Shown here piece after piece: positions 32,477-42,167 of a stretch of 64,000 nt of DNA. The DNA is from JAITMY01 sp031553765 (GTDB lineage Bacteria; Bacteroidota; Bacteroidia; Bacteroidales; UBA932). The notes under the pieces were generated by a model that was not told the origin of the DNA, ran no database searches, and saw nothing but the letters and a program-made list of their open reading frames with translations. Where the stretch lies: NCBI GenBank assembly GCA_031553765.1, contig JAVBKY010000003.1:558001-622000 (forward strand). The letters are read 5' to 3'. Both the position numbers and the translations under genes were made by a program. Position 1 is the stretch's first letter. Each line of letters starts with the position of its first letter.

Positions 32477-32539
32477 CAAACATGTGATGTCAGCGCGGGA
32501 CATTTAAAAACACAAATTAATATTATATATATTATTGAT

Positions 32540-33922
32540 TTATATAACTATATCATTCAATATTTCTATTATTTCTTTATGCGTTTTTTGTAATTGCATA
32601 AACTCTGCATCATTACGCTTTTGCAGCTTATGAAACCGCCATTGACCACGCAACTTTATTAAACCTTTTTTGTAGCTCCAGAAAAAAATGGTGGACAAAA
32701 GCATCAAAATATATGTTGCAAAGAGCACCCAAATAGAACCAAAAACAATACTTAAGATTACACCTATCACCGTGGAGTAAAGCGGATACAAAACCAAGCC
32801 CCCCAATACGAAGGAAAAGGATGAAAACAGCACTTTTTCTTTTACCCTTTTCAAGACGTTGGCACACAACGTGTAAGGTAGTACATTTAACAAACAACAA
32901 GCCAAGTATAAAGGAGATAACAACCCATACAACTTGGAATCAAAGAATAAAGATAGTCCGTTTTTAGGCCTATTAAAAAGCCAACTGCGAAGGTTCAATT
33001 TTGCCATGCCATCCAGCATGATTTGAGCCGATTCCAGCAACTTTTTATGTCTTTCGGGGCTGTTTTCCTTTAGATTTTCGAGCGCCGCAATTGTTGCCTT
33101 ATCTGCTGTAAGGTGGTTAGGAAAATACGAAGCACGAAGGCTATGTTTTTTGAGATAGCGCTTGGTGTAAAGGTTGCGTAGCAAATTCAACTTCTCGTAA
33201 TCCTCTTCGGGACGAATATCAAGCATCATAGCCTGTACGCGGTCGTGCATATCGCGGGCAAGTGTCAGCTGCGCCTTTTCGGGATTCTGCTTATACAGGT
33301 CAATGTATCCGCTTAGCTCCACAGGCTCGCCCACCGTCATTGCAACCCTTTCGCGAAAGTTGTAGTAGCCGGAATAGTGGTTACATACGGGCAGAATTTT
33401 TATGCCCAACTTAAAATCGTTACGCTCCTCGGCGCGGAAAGCCGAGCGAGCAAAGCCCTTGCGAAACATGCTAATGTAATGCCCCTTGTCCGCCAAACCC
33501 TCGGGAAACAGCACCAGCGTATGGCGGTGACTCAACACATCGGCTGACACGTTGAATATTTCCTCATTTTTGGTGGGATCTTCGCCATCACGCGGGCGGA
33601 AAGCCGGCATAATTTTAATGAACTTAAGCGCAGCAATCACCAACGGCTTCTTGAACATATCAGCGCGGGCAATGAACGTGGGCTGGCGTGAATCACGAAA
33701 CATCCAAAGAATATTGAGCGCGTCGTTTAGTCCATTTTGGTGGTTACAAACAACAAGTGTCGGAACATCCTTTTGAGGGATATTATGCCTACCCACCACA
33801 CGATATTCACGGTAGTAAATGTTGCGATAAATAAATTTTGGAAAGTGACTTACTAACCAGTACACCCACGAAACTTTATCAATATCTTTAAAATTCAAGT
33901 CTGTTTTTGAACGTTCACGCAT
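32540..33922 (-). CDS. lysophospholipid acyltransferase family protein (PlsC-like)
   Basis: A 460-residue membrane acyltransferase. The catalytic histidine is in CNHQNGLNDAL (H61; aspartate D67 five residues on, a spacing I have seen in Bacteroidota members). The substrate-binding block is LVLFPEGLADKGH near 137-149. Two pairs of hydrophobic segments at about 325-345 and 370-415 anchor the C-terminal half. It likely transfers acyl groups to lysophospholipids or to related lipids, but it is longer than classical PlsC. It lies between the U32 and radical SAM genes on the same strand. Confidence 0.83.
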   Translation of the reverse strand: MRERSKTDLNFKDIDKVSWVYWLVSHFPKFIYRNIYYREYRVVGRHNIPQKDVPTLVVCNHQNGLNDALNILWMFRDSRQPTFIARADMFKKPLVIAALKFIKIMPAFRPRDGEDPTKNEEIFNVSADVLSHRHTLVLFPEGLADKGHYISMFRKGFARSAFRAEERNDFKLGIKILPVCNHYSGYYNFRERVAMTVGEPVELSGYIDLYKQNPEKAQLTLARDMHDRVQAMMLDIRPEEDYEKLNLLRNLYTKRYLKKHSLRASYFPNHLTADKATIAALENLKENSPERHKKLLESAQIMLDGMAKLNLRSWLFNRPKNGLSLFFDSKLYGLLSPLYLACCLLNVLPYTLCANVLKRVKEKVLFSSFSFVLGGLVLYPLYSTVIGVILSIVFGSIWVLFATYILMLLSTIFFWSYKKGLIKLRGQWRFHKLQKRNDAEFMQLQKTHKEIIEILNDIVI

Positions 33923-33985
33923 AAATTATAAATTTTTGTTTATAATTGTGTTAGTGATATTTATTTAAACTTATTATTTAATATT

Positions 33986-35830
33986 TTATATCATTAATCC
34001 GCTCACGAAATTCTTCGGCACGGTACTCTTTGGTATCTGTGCTTCGAACCACTTGTGTAGCGAAAAATCCAACCCAATACCATGCATAAAGTTATACGTG
34101 GCCTTGCTTAACGCCGCGCCAACCATATCCCAATCTACCTTGCTGCCATCGGTATAAGGCTGGTCGTTATTGGCAAAAGGGTTAAGTTCATTGCTCAATA
34201 CCTTAGCACCGAATGCCTGCGGATTTTTGCCCATGGCGCTATGCGCGGTAATGGCCAACTTGTGCCAGAAGGCAGATTGTATAAGCCCTTCGTCAAACAT
34301 TTGTCGTACCACCTCCAAGGCATCCACCGCCTCGGTGAGTGTTTGCGTGGGGAAACCATACATGAGGTACGAATGCACCATAATACCCGCGTCGGTAAAA
34401 GCCTGCGCAGTGCGCACCGCCTGCTGCAAATTTACACCTTTGTTGATTATGGTGAGCAACCTGTCGGTAGCAACTTCTAAACCTCCCGAAACGGCTATAC
34501 AACCGGCATCAGCCAAAAGATTACACAACTCCGGTGTAAAATTCTTTTCAAAACGTATATTCCCCCAGAAACTCACACTGAGGTTTCTACGTAGTATCTC
34601 ATGAGCTATTTCTTTAAGCAACTTTGGCGGTAAGGCTTCATCGGTAAAATGAAAGCCGCTGTGCCCCGTTTGCTTCATTACTGCCTCCATTTTATCTACC
34701 ACTTGCGTGGCCTGCGGCGCTTCGTAACGACAAATGTAATCGAGCGTGATATCACAGAATGCGCACTTAGCCCAGTAGCAACCATGCGCTACGGTGAGCT
34801 TATTCCACGCGCCATCGGTCCAGAGCTTGTGCATAGGGTTGGTAAGTTCTACCAGCGAAACATATTTTTCCAAAGGTAGACCAATAAAATCGGGCGCGGG
34901 CAACTCCGCAAAACGAGCGTTTTGTTCATCGTTACCACTATAAACTATTGCTTTATTGTTATTGATATAAAATGTTCTTATTAAGCTATTTATATCAATT
35001 TTTTTTTGTAAAAGTTGAATGATTTTTTCAAGAGGTAATTCCCCATCATCAAGTGTAATAAAGTCAACGTAGCTAAAAATGCGAGGGTCGTTCAAATTGC
35101 GCAACTCGGTGTTCACATAGCCGCCTCCCAATACAATTTTTATATGCGGATAGTGTTTTTTGATATGCCGGCTACTGCGCAAGGCGGCAAACAAGCAACC
35201 GGGAAATGGTATGGAAAAGCCTATAAGTTCAGGTTTTTCGGCCGCAATGTACGAATCCAGAATTTGCAGCATTTGCTCATCAAGTGACGAGGAAGGGGCT
35301 TGCAAGGCCGCGTCAATTTTATCAAACGTGGGCGCGGAAACGCTTAGCCGTTCGGCATAGCGTACAAGGTCAAAGTTTGGATCAACATTCTCACGAATAA
35401 AGTCGGCTATATCCTCAACATAAAGCGTGGCAATATGTCGGGCGCGATCGGTAACTCCCGCTGTGCCAAATGCCCACTCAAGGTCGGCAAGGCTATCAAA
35501 GCGCCTACCTTCGGGAAGCAAACCGCGGTTGGCTATGCGCGTGGCAAGCGTATTATCCTTGCCCTGTAAAAAGCGCATGGCGCTTTCTACGGTATTTATG
35601 TAGGCATTTTGTTGCTCAAGCATCTGCCTGTTTTTGACGGCCGGCTTAGTTTGCAGAAAAAGACGCTTGAGAAAGGCGGGGGTGTAAACGGCGTTGATCA
35701 GGTCAATTCCCAAATCACGCTGCGCCACATCAACACCACGCTGCTGCAGATACCCCTTAAGCGCCGTGATAGCGGGATACGGCGTGTTGAGCTGCGTGAG
35801 TGGCGGGGTTATCAGGAGGAGCTTGGTCAT
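33986..35830 (-). CDS. B12-binding-domain radical SAM protein
   Basis: A 614-residue enzyme. Residues 1-250 carry a cobalamin-binding-like Rossmann region (LLITPPLTQLNTPYPAITAL, then KIVLGGGYVNTE near 232-243). The radical SAM domain has the cluster motif HGCYWAKCAFCDI near 354-366 (CX4CX2C spacing, seen in relatives). GGLEVATDRLL near 447 and MYGFPTQT near 491 are typical of the fold. BchE-type family members methylate or cyclise various substrates; this one's substrate is unknown. Long unit with a gap of about 60 bases to the acyltransferase gene. Confidence 0.85.
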   Translation of the reverse strand: MTKLLLITPPLTQLNTPYPAITALKGYLQQRGVDVAQRDLGIDLINAVYTPAFLKRLFLQTKPAVKNRQMLEQQNAYINTVESAMRFLQGKDNTLATRIANRGLLPEGRRFDSLADLEWAFGTAGVTDRARHIATLYVEDIADFIRENVDPNFDLVRYAERLSVSAPTFDKIDAALQAPSSSLDEQMLQILDSYIAAEKPELIGFSIPFPGCLFAALRSSRHIKKHYPHIKIVLGGGYVNTELRNLNDPRIFSYVDFITLDDGELPLEKIIQLLQKKIDINSLIRTFYINNNKAIVYSGNDEQNARFAELPAPDFIGLPLEKYVSLVELTNPMHKLWTDGAWNKLTVAHGCYWAKCAFCDITLDYICRYEAPQATQVVDKMEAVMKQTGHSGFHFTDEALPPKLLKEIAHEILRRNLSVSFWGNIRFEKNFTPELCNLLADAGCIAVSGGLEVATDRLLTIINKGVNLQQAVRTAQAFTDAGIMVHSYLMYGFPTQTLTEAVDALEVVRQMFDEGLIQSAFWHKLAITAHSAMGKNPQAFGAKVLSNELNPFANNDQPYTDGSKVDWDMVGAALSKATYNFMHGIGLDFSLHKWFEAQIPKSTVPKNFVSGLMI

Positions 35831-35842
35831 AAGTGAAAACAG

Positions 35843-35874
35843 ACCCTAACAGGGTTTTAAGACCCTGTTAGGGT
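35843..35874. repeat. ACCCTAACAGGG hairpin repeat, copy 2
   Basis: ACCCTAACAGGG and CCCTGTTAGGGT pair over 12 bases around TTTTAAGA. Same family as 23539-23570. It lies between two minus-strand genes, immediately before the radical SAM gene. Confidence 0.8.
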
Positions 35875-35883
35875 TTAGGAAAA

Positions 35884-36297
35884 TTATTGCGCCAACGGCT
35901 GTGGCGGAAGATTAGGTACGTGTGGCGTATTTTTGGAAATAGAAACAATGCTATCCACCACAAAGTTGCTGTAGCCGCGCCAGGGCAGCGAATGCTTGTA
36001 CTCCTTGTAGTAGAGTTCTACTACCTCACCACCGGCACGCATGAGCTTCTCGGCAACCTCCTTTTTTGCTACCGAAAACTCAAATTCGTTGGAGCCCATT
36101 TGTCCGGCAGTTTCAGAGCGGAAACCCTGCTGGATAAGTTTTCCCTCGTAGGTTTTAAAAATATAGCCTTTGTACACCACGTAGTTGAGTTCCCCGCTTT
36201 TTACCCCTGTACCAAATACGAAGAAGTAGCGAAAGTAAAAGAAAAATACCAGCGCCAGTAACAGCAGTGGAATAATAATGGTTAGAAATTTTTTCAT
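35884..36297 (-). CDS. hypothetical membrane-anchored protein, 137 aa
   Basis: Start chosen at ATG 36297. An N-terminal hydrophobic segment (KKFLTIIIPLLLLALVFFFY, 2-21) anchors it, with the rest outside the membrane. The soluble part reads like a small beta domain: GELNYVVYKGYIFKTYEGKL and LYYKEYKHSLPWRGYSNFVV. Homologues of this type occur in Bacteroidota, and I recall some being labelled as dehydrogenases by mistake. It has no metabolic signature. Function unknown. Confidence 0.72.
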   Translation of the reverse strand: MKKFLTIIIPLLLLALVFFFYFRYFFVFGTGVKSGELNYVVYKGYIFKTYEGKLIQQGFRSETAGQMGSNEFEFSVAKKEVAEKLMRAGGEVVELYYKEYKHSLPWRGYSNFVVDSIVSISKNTPHVPNLPPQPLAQ

Positions 36298-36340
36298 TAT
36301 ATTTTTGTTTTTTCTGTTTAACAAATAACTTACGCCTTTG

Positions 36341-36429
36341 CGTCATTGCGAGGAGGTACGACGAAGCAATCTCTATTTTTAGCAAAGTCAATTACAGTTT
36401 GAGATTGCCGCGCTTCGCTCGCAATGACG
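36341..36429. repeat. CGTCATTGCGAGGAGG palindromic repeat
   Basis: Ends CGTCATTGCGAGGAGG and CTCGCAATGACG are inverted, with GAAGCAATCTC and GAGATTGC inside. Same family as 19712-19801 and 23593-23691. Confidence 0.75.
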
Positions 36430-36444
36430 CTCGAGGCAAACTCG

Positions 36445-37428
36445 CTATTCAAACAATGCATTCACATACTCCGCCATACCCCCATAATCTTGCTCCATCA
36501 TGCACTTAAAGTGTCCTTTGGGGCACTTTTCAAAACCAATTTTGGAACAGGGACGACATTTGAGATTTTTCACCTCAAACATTTGTGATTTTTCACCCGG
36601 CAAGTAAGGATACATGCCAAATTTAGGCACCGTATTCCCCCATACCGAAACAATATCCTTTTTTAAGGCAGCAGCAATGTGCATCAAGCCCGTATCGTGT
36701 GAAACTGTAACTTTAGATTTATCAATTAATAATGCTGATTGATAAATATTTAAATTTCCACATAGGTTATATACGTTGGGGCATTGAGCAGCCACAACCT
36801 TTCCCTCCTCACGCTCCATTTCACCTCCTAACAGGGCAATTGGATGGTTGACTTTTTTACATAACTCCACCACTTTCTCCGTAGGCATTTTTTTGGTAGC
36901 GTGTTGTGCTCCCAATACTAATGCTACAAAGTGTTTTTCCTCAAAGTGTTTTTCTACCTCAGCCGGCAACGTGGTGTCTTGCGGAATAAAAAAGTCAAGC
37001 CCTTTTTGGTCGTTCTTAATGCCCAAGTCGCTTAGCACGTCCACATAGCGGTCAACAATATGCTTGTTGGGGAGAATATCAATCTTAAGGTTAACCAACA
37101 GCCACTTTCCAAAATTCAGCTTGTGGAACGAGAAGGTTTTTTCGCCCAGCGCGAACTTAACAATGGATGAGCGAATATTACGATGTAAGTCAAGTACAAA
37201 GTCAAACTCCTCCTTTTTTAATCCCTTAACCGTATCGAGTAGGCTGTTATCCAGCGTGTGAATTTTGTGAATGTAAGGGTTTGAGGCGAGAATGGAGGCA
37301 AACTTCTTCTTTGTCACTACGTGAATTTCGGCATGCGGTCGAAGGGTTTTGAGCATACGAATTACAGGCGTTGTGAGCACAATGTCGCCAATAGAGCTGA
37401 ATCGTATGACTAAATATTTGATGACCAT
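36445..37428 (-). CDS. glycosyltransferase family 9 (heptosyltransferase-like)
   Basis: A 327-residue GT-B enzyme of the WaaC/WaaF branch. It starts VIRFSSIGDIVLTTPVIRML, with the first nucleotide-fold strand and the SxGD region. The C-terminal domain has SHDTGLMHIAAALKKDIVSV near 239-258 (the conserved DTGLMHIA, donor-binding) and WGNTVPKFGMYPY. Likely adds a heptose or another sugar to lipid A core or another envelope glycan. Donor and acceptor cannot be read. Upstream is a polyprenyl synthase gene, ten bases away. Confidence 0.85.
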   Translation of the reverse strand: MVIKYLVIRFSSIGDIVLTTPVIRMLKTLRPHAEIHVVTKKKFASILASNPYIHKIHTLDNSLLDTVKGLKKEEFDFVLDLHRNIRSSIVKFALGEKTFSFHKLNFGKWLLVNLKIDILPNKHIVDRYVDVLSDLGIKNDQKGLDFFIPQDTTLPAEVEKHFEEKHFVALVLGAQHATKKMPTEKVVELCKKVNHPIALLGGEMEREEGKVVAAQCPNVYNLCGNLNIYQSALLIDKSKVTVSHDTGLMHIAAALKKDIVSVWGNTVPKFGMYPYLPGEKSQMFEVKNLKCRPCSKIGFEKCPKGHFKCMMEQDYGGMAEYVNALFE

Positions 37429-37437
37429 TCAACAAAT

Positions 37438-38409
37438 TTACTTTTTTCTTTGCATTATTGCAAGCGCAAGATTTTTAAGTTCGCCCTTTTTATCATCGGG
37501 GATGTTCACGTTAGCAAGGTTTTGCATAGCCTCGGCAAAAAGTTTTTCAACCTCAACCTGCACCATTTCTTCCACACCTACTCTTGCGTAAAAATCCTTT
37601 ACCTGCGCCACCTTTTGGCCTCTTTCAAGGGTAGTATTTTGCATCAGCTGTAAAAAATCCGAAAGTTCCTTTCCGTTCAAAACACTTGTAGCAGAAACAA
37701 ATAGAAATGTTTTCTTTTGCTCCATAATATCACCGCCGGTGGCCTTACCAAACTCTTCGACGTTGGAGTAGCAGTCCAAATAGTCGTCCTGCACCTGAAA
37801 GGCCAAGCCCAACTTGTAGGCAAAATCATGTAAGTGCTCCACATCAGCCTGCGGGGCGCCTGCGGCCAGCGCACCAATAACAGCAGATGCGGCCAATAAA
37901 ACAGCTGTTTTACGCCCCACCATGGCGTAGTATTGCTCACGGGTAATGGTGGACAGCATCTCAAAATCCACGTCGAGCTGTTGCCCCTCGCATACCTCAA
38001 TGGCCGCTTGGTTAAAAGCCTGCAACACCTTATCGGCGTTTGGGGCGCTACACATTAGGCGATAAGCCTCGATAAGCATGCCATCACCTGAGAGAATAGC
38101 TACATTAGCATCCCACTTTTTCACCACCGTGGGAACGCCACGGCGCACATCGGCGTGGTCCATTATATCATCGTGAATGAGGGTAAAGGTGTGGAACAAC
38201 TCCACGCCCAACGACACGTTAATCAACTTTTTATCAATGTTTTGTTCGAATAACTCCGCACACATCAGCGTCACTACCGGACGTATACGTTTGCCGCCCG
38301 ATTGCAGCGCGTAGCGCATGGGAGCATAAAGCAACTCGGGGTTAGCCGGGATGTTGAGATTGGCTAACGCCTGATTAACGGTTTGAGTCAGCTGAGAAAA
38401 GGTATGCAT
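37438..38409 (-). CDS. polyprenyl (geranylgeranyl/octaprenyl-type) diphosphate synthase
   Basis: A 323-residue trans-prenyltransferase. The first aspartate-rich motif is HDDIMDHADVRRG near 78-90, the second FQVQDDYLDCY near 206-216, and the basic patch GGKRIRPV near 38-45. It condenses isopentenyl diphosphate onto allylic diphosphates. The motif cannot fix chain length. Its product likely feeds quinone or lipid carrier synthesis. Gene pair with the glycosyltransferase downstream. Confidence 0.88.
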   Translation of the reverse strand: MHTFSQLTQTVNQALANLNIPANPELLYAPMRYALQSGGKRIRPVVTLMCAELFEQNIDKKLINVSLGVELFHTFTLIHDDIMDHADVRRGVPTVVKKWDANVAILSGDGMLIEAYRLMCSAPNADKVLQAFNQAAIEVCEGQQLDVDFEMLSTITREQYYAMVGRKTAVLLAASAVIGALAAGAPQADVEHLHDFAYKLGLAFQVQDDYLDCYSNVEEFGKATGGDIMEQKKTFLFVSATSVLNGKELSDFLQLMQNTTLERGQKVAQVKDFYARVGVEEMVQVEVEKLFAEAMQNLANVNIPDDKKGELKNLALAIMQRKK

Positions 38410-38430
38410 AGGTTTTCATTTTTTAAACAA

Positions 38431-38461
38431 AAAAGCCCCAAAACGAATGTAAGGGGCTTTT
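38431..38461. terminator. terminator of the bactofilin gene
   Basis: AAAAGCCCC (38431-38439) and GGGGCTTTT (38453-38461) pair perfectly. On the minus strand the stem is followed by a T-rich run, so it ends the bactofilin transcript. Confidence 0.75.
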
Positions 38462-38480
38462 ATACAAATATCAACAATAG

Positions 38481-38852
38481 CTATTTTTCGCTCTTGCCGC
38501 CTTCCTGATTGATCATATTGCAGTAACCCACAAACAGCGCACCAACTTCAATTAGGATGCGCGACACGGTAACATCTCCCCTAATACGAGCGGTGGAGCG
38601 CAATACCAGAAAGTCGGAAACGCTCACTTTACCCTCAATAATCCCCAATACATCGGCATTTTTACAGTCGGCATCACCCTTGATACTTCCGGTTTCGCCC
38701 ACCACCAGCTTCCCTTTGGTAGTGAGGTTCCCCTCCAACACACCATCAATACGAATATCACCCGCTGCCACAATATTACCAACAAAGGTGGAGCCAGCAC
38801 AAATTCGGTTAATGCCGTTAGAAATGGTTTCTGCGTCCGGTGTCTTAGCCAT
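38481..38852 (-). CDS. bactofilin-family cytoskeletal protein
   Basis: A 123-residue beta-helix protein. The repeated pattern STFVGNIVAAGDIRIDGVLE, GNLTTKGKLVVGETGSIKGD, ADCKNADVLGIIEGKVSVSD and RSTARIRGDVTVSR gives the regular rungs of bactofilins. These proteins polymerise without nucleotide and anchor to the membrane, where they affect cell shape or wall enzymes. Length is compact and typical. No peptidoglycan hydrolase is directly next to it here. It is divergent from the AsmA-like gene. Confidence 0.9.
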   Translation of the reverse strand: MAKTPDAETISNGINRICAGSTFVGNIVAAGDIRIDGVLEGNLTTKGKLVVGETGSIKGDADCKNADVLGIIEGKVSVSDFLVLRSTARIRGDVTVSRILIEVGALFVGYCNMINQEGGKSEK

Positions 38853-38952
38853 AGCTCGTTAATTTTTATGATACAAAGTACAAATGTAACGCTATTTTCT
38901 TACTTTCGTAGTAAAAAAACATTAAAAACACTCACATACACTGCTTATTTTC

Positions 38953-41415
38953 ATGAAAGTATTTGTTAAATACGCATTCTTCTTTATCGGTATACTTGTG
39001 ATTTTAGCGGGTACCAGCATAAGTCTTGCGCTTGTGTACCGCGGCGAAATTGTCAGGGCACTTTTGGCTTCAGTAGCACAAAACAACAACATTGTGTTTG
39101 AAACAAAAGAGGTAAATATTGTACTATCTTCAAACATAAAAAACGCAAAACTACTTTTTAGTAATGTAGAGGCAAAATCAGTAAACGGCAACTTGCCAAA
39201 TGATTACCTTTCGCTACAAACCGATGCGTTAGGGGTGGAGGTAAACCTGCTCTCTTTTTTACTTCACCGAGAGGTGAAAGTAGAAAAAATTAGCGTGGCT
39301 AACGGTAGCTTTTTGTTTAAGCCGGGAAGAAAAAGCAGCGCGGACAACAAAAGTTCCGAGAGTGAAAACTTGCTAAAAAGCATAAAGCATTTATCCGTTG
39401 AAAACTTTTTGGTATACCTGCAGGGTGATAAGGGTTTTTCAAAGTTTATCATAGAAAAAACATCGCTTCACATTGTTTCCGGCAGCACAGGAGTAAACAC
39501 CAAGGTAAAGGGAAGCCTTACATTTGAACAAATGAACACAGGGGGTAAAAGCACGCTCCCCCCCATGACTGTTACGATTGACGCAAGTGGAAATTATGTG
39601 GAAGGTGTTTTGAGCGTAAGCGAAGGCAAGCTAGTGGTAGATGGTCAGCGTCTAAGCGCAAATGGCACAATTGCCCTGCATCCCTTTGGTAAGGCCAATA
39701 TCAACGTAATGGCCAAAGGTGTAAACGTAGAAAAAACGCTCCCAAAAGTACGCCGATACGCTTTGCTAAAAGAGCTGGAGGCAGCCTCGGGTAGGCTGGA
39801 TGTTGCTGCAAACCTCAGCGGATTTTTTTCAAGTAGGGGAAAAATAAAAATCAGCGCACAAGGCAGCGTTTCCAATGGTGGAGTTCGGCTAAAAAACGTG
39901 GAACCATTTACCATTCATAGCTTAAATTACTCATTGCATAGCGATGATATAATAAACTTAAAATCATACCATTGTGACATACAAAATGCCGGGGTTACCT
40001 GTAGGGATTTTGAGTTGGGTGGCAGCTTATTAATAAGCAGCTTTACCTCGCCAACCTACGACGCTGCTATCACTTTCAATGGCGATCTAAAAACACTTAA
40101 GCTGGAGGCTATACCCGAAGGAAAAGTTTCGGGCAGCGTCAACCTCAAAATTTCCGACTGGAGCTATCTAGGTATTGAAAATTTAGAAGCAGTGGTTAGT
40201 GTATCCAAGTTGAGGGCCAAACTTTTACAGGAAGAATATATTCTTGATGGAGAGCTGTCCGCCAATAAGGAAAGTACTTTGCCAAAAATAAGTATAGCAA
40301 GCAAAATTGTGAATGGCAGCTTTGAGGGTAAGGTGCAGAACTATTTACCCTCCCTGCTCGACAGCAAAAAACCTAACGAGATAAAAATTGTAGGCGCACT
40401 AAACGCCGACAAGCTCGATTTGGATAAGCTGTTTCTACAGGAGGGAGATGGTGAAAGCGCGCTTACCGTTCGCGTGGGAGTGGATGCGCGCGCAAAGGAA
40501 ATGCTGCTATTTGGAGAGCACTGCTTAAACTCCTCGGCAAAGGTATTCTATGATAATTCGGCAACGCAGGTAAAGAGTTTGAAAACAAATGTATATGGTG
40601 GATTATTAGAGGGTGATTTAAACATATATACACCAAAAACTGGAAGTAAAAGATTAAATCTGGATTTAGATTTTAATCACATAGAAATACCTAAGTTAAC
40701 ATTTGTACATCAAAATTTCAAGCTAAAAACAGGTAGTATTTTGGGAGAGTGTACCGGTGCCATTTCGCTCAACTCCAACTTTGACGAAAAGGGGCTGGAT
40801 TTTCAAAATGCGTTTGGCTCCATTAGCTTTACCATAGAAAACGGACGGCTGGTAGAGTTTGAACCCATACAGCCGCTACAGGGATACATAAAAAAGAAGC
40901 TGCTGCAGGATGTGAAGTTTTCGGCACTACGCAACACTATAAGCATGGAGGGTGGTGAGATTATTATTCCCCGCATGGAAATACGCTCGTCGGCGTTAAA
41001 CACATACGTGTCAGGTAAGCAAATGGTTAACGGTGATTTCGACTACCACCTTACGCTATTTGTAAGCGAGCTGCTTCGGCAAAAGAATCGCGACATAGAG
41101 AACCCCATTCGCGATGACAAAACGAAGCTATTCCTGCGCTTCACCAGCAAAAACGGAAAAAAGGATGTGAGCCTTGACTCGCAGGAGTGGGGCAAAAACG
41201 TTGAGAAAAAAATGCAACGTGAGGCCGATGAAATACGCGCAAATTCCAAGAATGCAAAGAGCAAAGATGGTGCTACAAGTTCGACGGCGCAGGATCAAAT
41301 AATCTTTGAATGGGAGGAGCAACCGCTTGAGGAAAAGAAACCCGAGACTCCAAAAAGGGAGGAAAAGAAAAAGCCTCAACAAAAACCTGAAGTGCAAATA
41401 GAGTGGGACGAATAA
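38953..41415 (+). CDS. AsmA-family outer-membrane biogenesis protein
   Basis: The 820-residue protein starts with one transmembrane helix (FFFIGILVILAGTSISLALV, about 9-28) and then a long periplasmic beta-rich region, as in AsmA/TamB-like lipid-transport proteins. The AsmA C-terminal signature is near 625-720 (ALNTYVSGKQMVNGDFDYHL, TLFVSELLRQKN). The last 70 residues are charged and Lys/Glu/Pro rich (KRQ-type repeats such as RADEIRANSKNAKSKDG and EEKKPETPKREEKKKP). A promoter-like box TACTTTCG is at 38901-38908. It probably moves phospholipid to the outer membrane; this is the family role. Confidence 0.85.
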   Translation: MKVFVKYAFFFIGILVILAGTSISLALVYRGEIVRALLASVAQNNNIVFETKEVNIVLSSNIKNAKLLFSNVEAKSVNGNLPNDYLSLQTDALGVEVNLLSFLLHREVKVEKISVANGSFLFKPGRKSSADNKSSESENLLKSIKHLSVENFLVYLQGDKGFSKFIIEKTSLHIVSGSTGVNTKVKGSLTFEQMNTGGKSTLPPMTVTIDASGNYVEGVLSVSEGKLVVDGQRLSANGTIALHPFGKANINVMAKGVNVEKTLPKVRRYALLKELEAASGRLDVAANLSGFFSSRGKIKISAQGSVSNGGVRLKNVEPFTIHSLNYSLHSDDIINLKSYHCDIQNAGVTCRDFELGGSLLISSFTSPTYDAAITFNGDLKTLKLEAIPEGKVSGSVNLKISDWSYLGIENLEAVVSVSKLRAKLLQEEYILDGELSANKESTLPKISIASKIVNGSFEGKVQNYLPSLLDSKKPNEIKIVGALNADKLDLDKLFLQEGDGESALTVRVGVDARAKEMLLFGEHCLNSSAKVFYDNSATQVKSLKTNVYGGLLEGDLNIYTPKTGSKRLNLDLDFNHIEIPKLTFVHQNFKLKTGSILGECTGAISLNSNFDEKGLDFQNAFGSISFTIENGRLVEFEPIQPLQGYIKKKLLQDVKFSALRNTISMEGGEIIIPRMEIRSSALNTYVSGKQMVNGDFDYHLTLFVSELLRQKNRDIENPIRDDKTKLFLRFTSKNGKKDVSLDSQEWGKNVEKKMQREADEIRANSKNAKSKDGATSSTAQDQIIFEWEEQPLEEKKPETPKREEKKKPQQKPEVQIEWDE

Positions 41416-41485
41416 AGTATATATTACAATTATATATAAGCATTTTAAAACAAATTATTTAAACTAATAATTTAAGTGATTTAAG

Positions 41486-42115
41486 ATGAAAATTATCGAC
41501 TTGGAGACTTGGTATAGAAAAGAGCATTTTCACTTTTTTACAGGGATGAACGACCCTTATACCGGGGTGGTGGTAAACGTGGATTGCACGCAGGCAAAGC
41601 AACGCGCAAAAGAGGTTGGCACTTCATTCTGGCTATACTACATGCACAAGTCGCTTAAGGCTGCTTACAATGTGGAACCATTCCGCTACCGCATTACCGA
41701 AAGTAGCCAGGTTGTTTGTGTTGACACCGTTTACGCCGGCACCACCATTGATAATGTGCACGGCAGCTACTCCATAGCTGTACTACCCTACTACGAGGAC
41801 TACGATACGTTTGTGCGAGAATCCACAAAAAAAATAAATGAAATAAAAGTAAAACCCGGACTGAACTTTAACGAAGAGGCAAAGTGTATTGAAAGTATTT
41901 TGTACACCACCGCCCCATGGTTGCAATTTACCGGGCTTAAGCATGCCACCAACTATGGGACGTTGGAAAGCAGACCTAAAATCAGCTTTGGGAGGTGCTT
42001 TGAGGAGAAAGGAAAGTGGCTGATGCCGCTATCAATAGAGGTGAACCACGCGCTGATGGATGGCAAGGATATAGGTGCACACATTGATTTGTTCCAGCAG
42101 CTGCTTAACGAATAA
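41486..42115 (+). CDS. chloramphenicol acetyltransferase-fold protein
   Basis: A 209-residue member of the CAT family. It starts with DLETWYRKEHFHFF near 5-18 as in CatA proteins. The catalytic histidine is in VNHALMDGKDIG (H191 or so), matching the HxxxDG motif. The middle has PWLQFTGLKHATNYG. Chromosomal homologues in Bacteroidota are common and are not proven resistance determinants, so the acceptor should be treated as unknown. The gene stands alone with a hairpin after it. Confidence 0.82.
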   Translation: MKIIDLETWYRKEHFHFFTGMNDPYTGVVVNVDCTQAKQRAKEVGTSFWLYYMHKSLKAAYNVEPFRYRITESSQVVCVDTVYAGTTIDNVHGSYSIAVLPYYEDYDTFVRESTKKINEIKVKPGLNFNEEAKCIESILYTTAPWLQFTGLKHATNYGTLESRPKISFGRCFEEKGKWLMPLSIEVNHALMDGKDIGAHIDLFQQLLNE

Positions 42116-42118
42116 GAT

Positions 42119-42153
42119 TGTCTCGCCCTGAAATAGGTTTACAGGACGAGACA
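42119..42153. terminator. hairpin after the CAT-fold gene
   Basis: TGTCTCGCCCTG (42119-42130) pairs with CAGGACGAGACA (42142-42153) with one mismatch, followed by TTGTTTT. Confidence 0.7.
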
Positions 42154-42167
42154 TTGTTTTACACCTT

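Noticed and set aside
41486..42115. CAT-fold protein as a chloramphenicol resistance gene
   Set aside because: No mobile context and chromosomal homologues are often not resistance genes; called only by fold.
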